A DNA stretch of 35,770 bases. Source: GCA-002282575 sp964493995. GTDB taxonomy: Bacteria; Pseudomonadota; Gammaproteobacteria; Thiomicrospirales; Thiomicrospiraceae. How positions within the stretch are numbered: the stretch's first letter is position 1; the number at the start of each line of letters is the position of its first letter. Shown here in pieces: positions 7,986 through 15,052 of this stretch. The notes beneath the pieces were generated by a model. The model did no database searches. It was given only the letters and a program-made list of their open reading frames with translations, and was not told the origin of the DNA. The position numbers and the translations under genes are program-made. The stretch spans positions 1 to 35,770 of the forward strand of contig CAZBQD010000018.1 in NCBI GenBank assembly GCA_964493995.1, given 5' to 3'.

Positions 7986-8900
7986 TTAGCCAACCAACCA
8001 CTCACGTGGTTTCAAATAATCGTACAAGCGCGCTTCAGCACTACCTGCTTCAGGCGTGTAATTGTATTTCCAAGTTACTAAAGGCGGTAACGACATTAAA
8101 ATCGATTCGGTACGACCGCCTGTTTGCAAACCAAACAAGGTGCCTCGGTCGAACACCAAATTAAACTCGACATAACGACCACGACGATAGAGCTGAAAAT
8201 CTTTTTCACGTTCACCGTAAGACGTGTCTTTTCGTTTTGCCAAAATGGGGGCATAAGCTCGGATATAGGCTTCACCGATCGATTGCGTTAAGCCGAAACA
8301 ATGCTCAAAGCCACCTGCATTCAAGTCGTCGAAAAACAAACCACCCACACCGCGTGTTTCACCACGGTGCTTGAGGAAGAAATAGTCATCACACCATTTT
8401 TTGTAGTCAGCATAAACTTGTTCACCAAAGGAATCACAAGCCGCTTTCGCCGTTTGATGCCAATGCACAATGTCCTCATCGAAGGGATAATAAGGTGTCA
8501 GGTCGAAACCACCCCCAAACCACCAAATGGGTTCTTGACCCTCGGCTTCGGCAATAAAAAAGCGCACATTGGCATGAGACGTTGGCGCATAAGGGTTGCG
8601 TGGATGAATAACCAAACTCACTCCCATAGCATTGAACCGTCTGCCAGCTAATTCAGGACGATGCGCCGTCGCAGAAGCCGGCATAGCGTCACCATAAACA
8701 TGCGAGAAATTCACACCGCCTTTTTCAATGACAGCGCCACCTTCCATTACTCTCGTGCGACCACCACCGCCCGCGTCGCGTTGCCAAGAATCCTCGATGA
8801 ACTTTCCGCCATCAATGGCTTCCAGTCTGGCACAAATACGATCTTGTAGGGCAAGCAACCAAGCTTTAACCGAGGCGAGTTGTTGTTGAGCATCACTCAT
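7986..8900 (-). CDS. hemF: Oxygen-dependent coproporphyrinogen III oxidase
   Basis: The protein has 304 residues, the usual HemF length. The family signatures WWFGGGFDLTPYYPF, VHWHQTAK, FFLKHRGETRGVGG and the C-terminal RYVEFNLVFDRGT plus LFGLQTGGRTESILMSLPP are all present. It performs the aerobic oxidative decarboxylation of coproporphyrinogen III to protoporphyrinogen IX in the cytoplasm, as part of heme synthesis. The start codon shares one base with the stop of the 31-residue ORF upstream (TAATG), so translation is probably coupled and the gene is last in the leftward tsaC-uppP operon. A heme supply gene fits an organism with several c-type cytochromes. Confidence 0.96.
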   Translation of the reverse strand: MSDAQQQLASVKAWLLALQDRICARLEAIDGGKFIEDSWQRDAGGGGRTRVMEGGAVIEKGGVNFSHVYGDAMPASATAHRPELAGRRFNAMGVSLVIHPRNPYAPTSHANVRFFIAEAEGQEPIWWFGGGFDLTPYYPFDEDIVHWHQTAKAACDSFGEQVYADYKKWCDDYFFLKHRGETRGVGGLFFDDLNAGGFEHCFGLTQSIGEAYIRAYAPILAKRKDTSYGEREKDFQLYRRGRYVEFNLVFDRGTLFGLQTGGRTESILMSLPPLVTWKYNYTPEAGSAEARLYDYLKPREWLVG

Positions 8901-8995
8901 TATTTAGAACCATTTAAGTACATATGAACAACTGAAGCAATCAATGCTCCTATTAATAACAACATGGCAATAATGTGCATGGTATCTATGTCCAT
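8900..8995 (-). CDS. 31-residue single-span membrane peptide (hypothetical)
   Basis: A short ORF, ATG at 8995 to TAA at 8902-8900, occupies the whole gap between two genes. It begins MDIDTMHI, has one hydrophobic span (about residues 8-25) and ends YLNGSK. Its ATG overlaps the stop of the 73-residue gene upstream (TAATG), and its own stop overlaps the hemF start in the same way. That exact double coupling argues it is translated, or at least used to carry ribosomes to hemF. I do not recognise a family. A purely regulatory leader role for hemF is the alternative. Confidence 0.55.
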   Translation of the reverse strand: MDIDTMHIIAMLLLIGALIASVVHMYLNGSK

Positions 8996-9216
8996 TAAAG
9001 TTTCTCCAGCTTGTCTAATAATTTAAAAATCTTAGCTTGAATGTACAACCAAGCAATGATCAAAATGACAATCGCTACAAGCGCTAACCCGGACTTCACA
9101 TCTTGTTGGTCATACAACACATACCAACCGACTAATGCAAACAGCGCCGCTATCATTAACGACCAAGCTGTTTTGTAAAACCCAATTTCTTCTTTAACTC
9201 TATCTGTTTCAGACAT
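8995..9216 (-). CDS. Small two-span membrane protein (hypothetical)
   Basis: This 73-residue protein has a charged N-terminus (MSETDRVKEEIGFYK), two hydrophobic segments (about 18-35 and 43-60) separated by YDQQDVKSG, and a basic/acidic amphipathic tail (KIFKLLDKLEKL). The family is not recognised. It starts 3 bases after the DUF4156 stop and its stop overlaps the 31-residue ORF, so it belongs to the same operon. An inner-membrane location with both ends in the cytoplasm is the simplest reading of the charge pattern. Confidence 0.65.
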   Translation of the reverse strand: MSETDRVKEEIGFYKTAWSLMIAALFALVGWYVLYDQQDVKSGLALVAIVILIIAWLYIQAKIFKLLDKLEKL

Positions 9217-9219
9217 AAC

Positions 9220-9534
9220 TTAGCGACGACACTTGTAAACACCAAAGCGCTGCTTACCATCACTCAAACGTTCTTCACGCACCACGGTATCACCACCAAC
9301 ATCAGGCGCACTGTTGCGCGCTAAAATAACCAGCTCTGCATCAATTTTTTCTTGGCTACGATCAATGCCCACGACACTATCTTTGACCGATACCACCGTT
9401 GCCCCTTTACGCTCGCAACCGGCGATATCATATAAAGTAGCAACACGCACACTTTCGCCTTTTTCGGTGATGTTCACAAAGGAACAACCCGAAACCAAAC
9501 CAGCCAACATCATAACCAATAATACGTTTTTCAT
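9220..9534 (-). CDS. DUF4156-type lipoprotein
   Basis: This 104-residue protein has a lipoprotein signal (LVSGC, Cys17). The mature part VRVATLYDIAGCERKGATVVSVKD, then ARNSAPDVGGDTVV and FGVYKCR, fits the DUF4156 family of small envelope lipoproteins related in fold to RcsF and YjeI. Two Cys (in GCER and YKCR) may form a disulfide in the periplasm. The role is unknown. A strong AGGAG precedes ATG 9534. It lies 12 bases after uppP in the operon, so it shares that transcript. Confidence 0.8.
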   Translation of the reverse strand: MKNVLLVMMLAGLVSGCSFVNITEKGESVRVATLYDIAGCERKGATVVSVKDSVVGIDRSQEKIDAELVILARNSAPDVGGDTVVREERLSDGKQRFGVYKCRR

Positions 9535-9546
9535 AACAGGCTCCTT

Positions 9547-10359
9547 TTATAAAAAATACCACAGCACAAAACACCCAAACACAATGCGATACCAAGCAAA
9601 AGGCACAAAGGTGTGACTCGCCACATAACGCAACAGGGCTTTAACGGCAATCATAGCGGCAATAAACGACATGATAAAGCCAAGCGCAAACATCGGCAAA
9701 TCGGCTAGGCTAAATAGATGCCAATTTTTATAAACATCGTAAGTGGTTGCCGCCATCATCGTCGGGATAGCGAGGAAAAAGGAAAACTCTGTCGCCGCAG
9801 TGCGTGATAGCCCAAAAATCATGCCACCCATAATGGTCGCCCCCGAACGCGAGGTACCCGGAATCAAGGCAAACGACTGAGCCGTACCCACTTTTAACGC
9901 ATCTTTCCACGTCATATCATCAACCGTTTGAATGCGTGGCGGCACTTTCGTCATGCGTTTTTCTACCAGTAGAATAATAATACCACCGACAATTAAGGCA
10001 ATAGCGACGTTGATGGGACTCCACAAGTATTCTTTAATGGCACTGTGAAAAATCAAACCCAACACAGCCGCCGGCATAAACGCAATCATTAAATTGGTGG
10101 TGAATCGCCAAGCCGCCGACTCGCGCCTGACTAACCCCGCGGTGACATCGGTGACTTTTTGACGATAAGCCCACATAACGGCCAATACCGCTGCCAGCTG
10201 AATGGCAATTTCAAACACCTTGCCTTTCTCGTCATTAAAGTCGAGCATATCGCCGATGATAATGAGGTGACCAGTGCTGGAAATGGGCAAAAACTCGGTT
10301 AAGCCTTCGATAATACCGAGTAGCGCTGCTTTTAATAATAAAACAATATCCCATTCCAT
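9547..10359 (-). CDS. uppP: Undecaprenyl-diphosphatase
   Basis: The protein has 270 residues and multiple transmembrane segments. The family motifs GLTEFLPISSTGHLII (about 19-34) and PGTSRSGATIMGG (about 168-180) are intact. UppP (BacA) removes the terminal phosphate of undecaprenyl diphosphate at the periplasmic face of the inner membrane, recycling the lipid carrier used for peptidoglycan and O-unit assembly. The ATG follows the stop of the UPF0149 gene directly (TAAATG). The organism also carries a glycan cluster at 24.8-29.5 kb that would use the same carrier. Confidence 0.96.
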   Translation of the reverse strand: MEWDIVLLLKAALLGIIEGLTEFLPISSTGHLIIIGDMLDFNDEKGKVFEIAIQLAAVLAVMWAYRQKVTDVTAGLVRRESAAWRFTTNLMIAFMPAAVLGLIFHSAIKEYLWSPINVAIALIVGGIIILLVEKRMTKVPPRIQTVDDMTWKDALKVGTAQSFALIPGTSRSGATIMGGMIFGLSRTAATEFSFFLAIPTMMAATTYDVYKNWHLFSLADLPMFALGFIMSFIAAMIAVKALLRYVASHTFVPFAWYRIVFGCFVLWYFL

Positions 10360-11112
10360 TTAATGCACGGCTCTCGTTGATTGATTGGATTGTTTAACGC
10401 TCGACTTTTCCGACAACAAGGTCCCTTGCAGTCCATTAACGGCAAAGTGAATTAAGGCCAGATTATCCGCGGGTTCTTCCAATAGCTCACTGACTTCGGC
10501 ACGCATTAACTCGACTAATTCAGCGCGACGTTCAAACAGCTCATGCTCGCCTTCATCCGCATCGTCTGCTAAACACAGCTCACCCTGTTCATCACTGTCT
10601 TTCAACGCATAGAGCACGTGCATTTCTGCCCAAGCGCCATCGTCCATGCGACTGCCCCAGCCTTCTTCCTGACGTTCAAAACCCAACACGAAACCAGCGC
10701 ACCAAGCAGCGACAACCGGGGCATCTTCATCGTTGTAAGAAACTAAAGGCTGAAAATCTTCAATATCCGCTTTACGGAGGCTATGCACCACACTATTGTA
10801 GTGACGAATCAACAGATTGCGCACCGCTTGCGTTTGTTCTTTACTCGAAAACTGCGCATCGCCCATGACCATCGGCATCCACTCACCAATCGCTGTCGAT
10901 TTAGGACTGAGTGCCAAAGCGGCAAATAGCCCATCAACAGCATCGAGCGATAAGGGTAAGCGGGTTTCGTTGTCACCGTCAGGAAGGGAAGCCAGTAGTT
11001 GATCTAGAGCGGCATCCAACTGCTCTAACTCGGCATCGGTTAACGGATTCACCGCCACCTTAGCCGCCTTGGGCTTAATGAAGGTTTTCGGGGTCGGTTG
11101 TTTTTGTGACAT
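10360..11112 (-). CDS. UPF0149 (YgfB/YecA) family protein without SEC-C
   Basis: I place the start at ATG 11112 (MSQKQPTPK), giving 250 residues, preceded by AAGGTACAG. A longer reading to 11274 would run through the end of the upstream gene. After a basic N-terminal tail, the UPF0149 domain (about 25-200) has the family pattern LDAVDGLFAALALSP, IGEWMPMVMGD, RHYNSVVHSL and PVVAAWCAGFVLGF. The C-terminus lacks the zinc-binding SEC-C motif. Biochemical function is unknown; YgfB relatives affect gene expression in some bacteria, which cannot be inferred for this one. It lies between its paralogue and uppP. Confidence 0.8.
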   Translation of the reverse strand: MSQKQPTPKTFIKPKAAKVAVNPLTDAELEQLDAALDQLLASLPDGDNETRLPLSLDAVDGLFAALALSPKSTAIGEWMPMVMGDAQFSSKEQTQAVRNLLIRHYNSVVHSLRKADIEDFQPLVSYNDEDAPVVAAWCAGFVLGFERQEEGWGSRMDDGAWAEMHVLYALKDSDEQGELCLADDADEGEHELFERRAELVELMRAEVSELLEEPADNLALIHFAVNGLQGTLLSEKSSVKQSNQSTRAVH

Positions 11113-11132
11113 GAACTGTACCTTATCGGTTT

Positions 11133-11867
11133 TTAATGTAATTGTCGATGACTGCCACCGCAGCAATCGGTGAAGGCCTTGCCACTGCCACAAGGACAAA
11201 GATCGGCCACCGTTTCGGGATGCAACAGTTGATCGCGCAAACTCATGACACACACTTCCAACAACTGTTCCCATTGCGCATTAGGGTCGAATTTAAGGCG
11301 ATAGGCATCTAGAGCATCAAAAGCAGCAGCACGCATTTGGCGCGCCATTTGCGCCGCTTCATCGTCGTCTTCCGCATCGACCACGGCATAAAAACTGGCA
11401 TCGACATCGGGCGGTAGCAAGGTAGACATACCTACCAATAACTCCAGCGTTAACGCATCCTCTTCACGAGGCATCGCCAACTGCCATGACTCTTGGGCGA
11501 TGTTCACACCAGCAATAAAACCATGACACCAATCAGCCACCCAAGGCTTTTCATTATCGACCTGATAGAGAAAAACGGGTTCAAATTCGGGTGGTTGTTG
11601 CTGACGCATCACATACTGCACTCGATTAAAATGGCGCATTAATAAAGATAACAAACGCTGTTCCGTTTGCGAATTGTCTAAGTCACATTCTTCCGCCAAT
11701 ACCCAGCTTAACCACTCGGTAGAGCAGACTTCGGTCGGTGCTAAAGCCAAAGCGGTGAAAAACCCATCAGCCATCGACAGCGACATACCCTCTTCGGTAT
11801 TCAGCTGAATTTGCCCCATGGTTTCCGCTAACCACTCTAATTCGGCTTCACTGAGTGGTTTAATCAT
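11133..11867 (-). CDS. YecA-type UPF0149 protein with C-terminal SEC-C zinc motif
   Basis: This 244-residue protein starts at ATG 11867, which overlaps the tsaC stop by four bases (ATGA); a GTG/ATG start at 11879 is less likely. The UPF0149 domain includes LSMADGFFTALALAPTE, WLSWVLAE, RHFNRVQYVM and PWVADWCHGFIAG. It ends in CPCGSGKAFTDCCGG, the SEC-C zinc-binding motif also found in SecA and E. coli YecA. YecA (AscA) has been linked to SecA and ribosomes, so a role near protein export is possible. That function is inference by family. It is paralogous to the next gene. Confidence 0.85.
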   Translation of the reverse strand: MIKPLSEAELEWLAETMGQIQLNTEEGMSLSMADGFFTALALAPTEVCSTEWLSWVLAEECDLDNSQTEQRLLSLLMRHFNRVQYVMRQQQPPEFEPVFLYQVDNEKPWVADWCHGFIAGVNIAQESWQLAMPREEDALTLELLVGMSTLLPPDVDASFYAVVDAEDDDEAAQMARQMRAAAFDALDAYRLKFDPNAQWEQLLEVCVMSLRDQLLHPETVADLCPCGSGKAFTDCCGGSHRQLH

Positions 11868-12418
11868 CGACGCACCCACTCACCGCTACGCAAATCCCGA
11901 ATCGACGTCGGCTGAGGGTAGCCACCCAATTCACCTTGCATGACGCCGGCAAACCCTTCCGCTTGAAAGCTTTGTTGCGCCGCTAAGGCATCACGCAAGG
12001 GAGGCTGACCGTGTAAATTCGCACTGGTCGATACCAGCGCACCCGCAAAGGCATCGCATAAAGCACGACTGGGGGCGTGATCGGTAATGCGCACCGCAAT
12101 CGAATCGCGACCACCGGTTAACCAAACGGGCGTGCTGGCGTTAGCGGGGACAATCCAGGTATGCGGGCCCGGCCAGGTCGCTAATAACCGCTGATGCTGC
12201 TCCTCGCTCAGTTCGGCAGCATAAGGGGCTAGCTGTTGCCAGTCACTGGCGATGAGGATTAGACCCATCGCTGCCGGACGTTGTTTCAACTGCCAGATGC
12301 GCGCCACAGCCGCTTCGTTCATCGGATCACAACCCAAGCCATAAACCGCTTCAGTAGGATAAGCAATCACCGCCCCAGCACGAAGCGCTTCGGCCGCTTG
12401 AGCAATTGATAATAGCAT
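11864..12418 (-). CDS. tsaC: Threonylcarbamoyl-AMP synthase (Sua5/YrdC family)
   Basis: Starting at ATG 12418 (MLLSIAQAAEAL) the protein has 184 residues, the usual TsaC size; a TTG seven codons upstream is possible. YPTEAVYGLGCDP, KQRPAAMGLILIA and VSTSANLHGQP are characteristic of YrdC domains. The enzyme makes L-threonylcarbamoyl-AMP from threonine, bicarbonate and ATP for t6A37 modification of ANN-decoding tRNAs. It opens the leftward operon that ends in hemF. No strong Shine-Dalgarno sequence is visible. Confidence 0.9.
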   Translation of the reverse strand: MLLSIAQAAEALRAGAVIAYPTEAVYGLGCDPMNEAAVARIWQLKQRPAAMGLILIASDWQQLAPYAAELSEEQHQRLLATWPGPHTWIVPANASTPVWLTGGRDSIAVRITDHAPSRALCDAFAGALVSTSANLHGQPPLRDALAAQQSFQAEGFAGVMQGELGGYPQPTSIRDLRSGEWVRR

Positions 12419-12453
12419 TAGTGCACCACTAAAAAGCACAATGGGTTGGAAGT

Positions 12454-12512
12454 CTGAAGGAAGGGGTTGCCAAACCTAACAGATAGCCTTCTAACCATTC
12501 CCCTTCCTTCAG
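12454..12512. repeat. Perfect 13-bp inverted repeat upstream of tsaC
   Basis: CTGAAGGAAGGGG (12454-12466) is exactly complementary to CCCCTTCCTTCAG (12500-12512), with a 33-base interior. It lies between thrB and tsaC, in the leader expected for the tsaC operon. It could be an RNA hairpin in that leader, a terminator remnant or a small palindromic repeat element. No T-run follows it on either strand. Confidence 0.65.
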
Positions 12513-12527
12513 CCAAAAACAAAACTT

Positions 12528-12571
12528 GGAAAGTCTTAAAAACAAGCGAAGCGTGGTTTTTAAAATTTTCC
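12528..12571 (-). terminator. Terminator-like hairpin after thrB
   Basis: Immediately after the thrB stop, TTAAAAAC (12536-12543) pairs with GTTTTTAA (12556-12563) around a 12-base loop, and flanking GGAAA/TTTCC can extend the stem. The stem is AT-rich, so it is a weaker terminator than the one after yidC. Confidence 0.5.
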
Positions 12572-12572
12572 A

Positions 12573-13514
12573 TTATCCGACTAACTCGGGACACTGTTGT
12601 TGCAACTGCAACAACAACTGACGGAAAACGGTCGGATCTTTCGTTTGCGTCAACTCGCCTTCTCTAGGAATTAACTGATCGTGTAAACGAGATAAGAAGA
12701 AACGCAAGGCAGCACGACGAGCCATCATCGGCCAAGCTTCACGCTCGGCTTCTGTCCAAGGACGTTGACGGGCGTAGCCAGACAAAAACGCGATAACACG
12801 CTCATTATCTAAGCGATGATCGTCGCGACGACACCAATCATTCATGGTCACCGCCACATCATAGAGCCAAGCGCCATCACAAGCGTAGTACAAATCAATG
12901 ATACCCGTTAACAACTCACCATCGAACAGCGCGTTATCCAAGAACAAATCGGCATGAATGACCCCTTTAGGCAGGGCGTCGAGTGACAGGCTATGTTGTG
13001 CGCTTAACTCAGCATCGACCAAAGCGAGCGTATCGGCATCTGCCAGCGACGCTACCTTAACCCGCATCGCCTGCATCCAGTCCAAATCACGATCATTAGC
13101 GCGTTGCTGCGCAAAACCCCGTCCACCCAAATGAAATTGTGCCAAGGCTTGCCCCATCACCGCACAGTGTTCGACCGTCGCCACTTCCACCGACTTACCG
13201 CGTAGTCTTTGTACGAGCGAAGCGGGCTTATCACAGAGCAAGCGTAAATAGTGGCCATCTTTACCCGCTAAAGGGTGAGCCGTCGGCACGCCAGCTTCCG
13301 ACAGCCAAGCCATCAACTTCAAGAAGTAACCGAGCGTTTCAATCGAGTGTTGTTCAAACAGGGTCAGCACATAGCGACCACAGGTGGTATCAACGAAGTA
13401 ATTGGTGTTCTCAATACCGGCACTAATGCCCTCAAAAGCAACCAACTCACCCGCATCGAACTGCGTTAAATAATCGCGCAACTGCGCTTCTGTGACCCGA
13501 GTATAAACAGACAT
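12573..13514 (-). CDS. thrB: Homoserine kinase, choline-kinase-like type
   Basis: Starting at ATG 13514 (MSVYTRVTEAQL) the protein has 313 residues, and the start matches the usual ThrB N-terminus. An ATG three codons earlier is possible. Signatures of the APH-fold ThrB found in pseudomonads and betaproteobacteria are present: GISAGIENTNYFV, YVLTLFE, the catalytic GVIHADLFLDNALF and GIIDLYYACDGAWLYDVAVTMNDWC. It phosphorylates homoserine in threonine synthesis in the cytoplasm. It differs from the GHMP-type ThrB of enterics. A terminator-like hairpin follows, and no other thr gene is adjacent. Confidence 0.92.
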   Translation of the reverse strand: MSVYTRVTEAQLRDYLTQFDAGELVAFEGISAGIENTNYFVDTTCGRYVLTLFEQHSIETLGYFLKLMAWLSEAGVPTAHPLAGKDGHYLRLLCDKPASLVQRLRGKSVEVATVEHCAVMGQALAQFHLGGRGFAQQRANDRDLDWMQAMRVKVASLADADTLALVDAELSAQHSLSLDALPKGVIHADLFLDNALFDGELLTGIIDLYYACDGAWLYDVAVTMNDWCRRDDHRLDNERVIAFLSGYARQRPWTEAEREAWPMMARRAALRFFLSRLHDQLIPREGELTQTKDPTVFRQLLLQLQQQCPELVG

Positions 13515-13616
13515 AGCGTGCATTCAAATGAAATGAAAAATTGACTTAATTTTACCACAGCCCAGAGTCTTTCGACTGACAAGAATCGGCAATGATGCGT
13601 TTGTGACCCTTATCGG

Positions 13617-14963
13617 CTATTTACCAATACAAAACTCACCAAAAATGCGCCCCAGCAAATCATCAGCACGGAAAGCGCCGGTGATTTCACCTAACGCCTC
13701 TTGCACCACCCGCAGTTCCTCGGCTAACAGCTCGCCAGCATTGGCTTGCGTCAACTGCACATAACCGCTATTCAAGGCGCTCTTCGCCCGTGCCAAGGCA
13801 TCTAAATGACGCGCTCTGGCTAAAATCACGCCTTCGCCTAAATTGTGCATACCCAAAACGTCCAGCAAATGATCGCGCAAGGCATCCAAGCCCTCACCCG
13901 TTTTCACCGACAAATAAACCGAAGTTTCGCCATCTTCATCCTGACGCACATCCGCACGTCCGCCCACCGCATCTTGTTTATTCCACACCAAGGTCACGGG
14001 CAATTGCGCCGGCAACTTGGCACGTAATTCGGTATCAGCGGCAGTCCATCCGGTACGACTATCAATCAAATAAAGGGCATAATCAGCTTGCGCAATGGCT
14101 TGCCATGCCCGCTCAATACCAATGCGCTCAACGGGATCATCCGTATCGCGCAAACCGGCGGTATCGACAATTTGAATCGGCAGTCCATGAATAACGATTT
14201 CTTCGCGCAACACATCACGTGTCGTACCGGCAATATCAGTGACAATCGCTGTTTCTTGTCGTGTCAGCGCATTCAACAAACTCGACTTACCCGCATTGGG
14301 TTGTCCCGCAATGACCAAACTAATGCCATCTCGCAATCGTGCTCCCTGCTGCGCTTTTGCACTCAAACTGGCTAGTTCGGCCTGAATGCCCACCAAACGC
14401 GACAAAACCACACCATCGCCGAGAAAGTCGATTTCCTCTTCAGGAAAATCAATCGCTGCTTCCACATAGAGCCGCAACTGAATAACCGACTCAACCAGCC
14501 CATGCACTTCTTGCGAAAAATGTCCCGACAAGGATGACAAGGCGCTTTTAGCGGCAATATCGGAACTGGCGGCGATTAAATCGGCAATCGCCTCGGCTTG
14601 CGCTAAATCCAATTTATCGTTCAAAAACGCCCGTTCGGAAAACTCACCCGGTCTGGCTAGACGCGCACCCAGCTCGCACACACGACTCAGTAGCCATTGC
14701 ATCACCACAGGCCCACCATGACCCTGCAATTCCAACACATCTTCACCAGTAAACGAATGCGGATTGGGGAAAAATAAGGCAATACCCACATCTAAGGGCT
14801 GACCATCTGCCGCTAAAAAAGGCGTGTGATGGGCATAACGGGGTTTGGGCATAAAACCCAGTATCGCTTGCGCAATGCTCGCTACCCCATCACCCGACAC
14901 ACGCACAATACCCACCCCCCCTCGACCGGGTGGTGTGGCAACAGCGACAATGGTTTCTGCCAT
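13617..14963 (-). CDS. mnmE: tRNA uridine-5-carboxymethylaminomethyl modification GTPase
   Basis: The protein has 448 residues. The N-terminal folate-binding domain starts TIVAVATPPGRGGVGIVRVSG. The inserted GTPase domain (about 215-370) has GQPNAGKS (G1, 220-227), AGTTRD (G2), DTAGLRD (G3, 267-273) and NKQD (G4). The C-terminus is FCIGK, carrying the catalytic Cys of the family. With MnmG it adds the cmnm5 group to U34 of certain tRNAs. AAGGATAACC precedes the ATG. It lies downstream of yidC in the usual order but beyond a strong terminator, so it likely has its own promoter in the 45-base gap. Confidence 0.97.
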   Translation of the reverse strand: MAETIVAVATPPGRGGVGIVRVSGDGVASIAQAILGFMPKPRYAHHTPFLAADGQPLDVGIALFFPNPHSFTGEDVLELQGHGGPVVMQWLLSRVCELGARLARPGEFSERAFLNDKLDLAQAEAIADLIAASSDIAAKSALSSLSGHFSQEVHGLVESVIQLRLYVEAAIDFPEEEIDFLGDGVVLSRLVGIQAELASLSAKAQQGARLRDGISLVIAGQPNAGKSSLLNALTRQETAIVTDIAGTTRDVLREEIVIHGLPIQIVDTAGLRDTDDPVERIGIERAWQAIAQADYALYLIDSRTGWTAADTELRAKLPAQLPVTLVWNKQDAVGGRADVRQDEDGETSVYLSVKTGEGLDALRDHLLDVLGMHNLGEGVILARARHLDALARAKSALNSGYVQLTQANAGELLAEELRVVQEALGEITGAFRADDLLGRIFGEFCIGK

Positions 14964-15008
14964 AAATGGTTATCCTTTTTATTCGTTGCTGCGCTCAGGC
15001 AGCTTAAA

Positions 15009-15035
15009 AAAATAGCGGCTATGCGCCGCTATTTT
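15009..15035 (-). terminator. Rho-independent terminator after yidC
   Basis: An 11-bp stem, AAAATAGCGGC (15009-15019) and GCCGCTATTTT (15025-15035), has a 5-base loop. On the minus strand the stem is followed by a run of Ts, ending the rpmH-rnpA-yidC transcript. Confidence 0.92.
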
Positions 15036-15052
15036 CTCTGTTCACTCAAGCG

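Noticed and set aside
11113..11274. Longer N-terminus for the UPF0149 protein without SEC-C
   Set aside because: It would overlap the end of the SEC-C gene and add Arg/Ser-rich residues unlike the family; ATG 11112 has a better leader.
12440..12572. Riboswitch in the tsaC leader
   Set aside because: The structure is a simple inverted repeat; I could not recognise conserved core motifs of any known riboswitch class.
12467..12667. 66-residue plus-strand ORF over the thrB-tsaC gap
   Set aside because: It starts inside the inverted repeat, crosses the thrB terminator and 3' end, and has no plausible ribosome site or family features.
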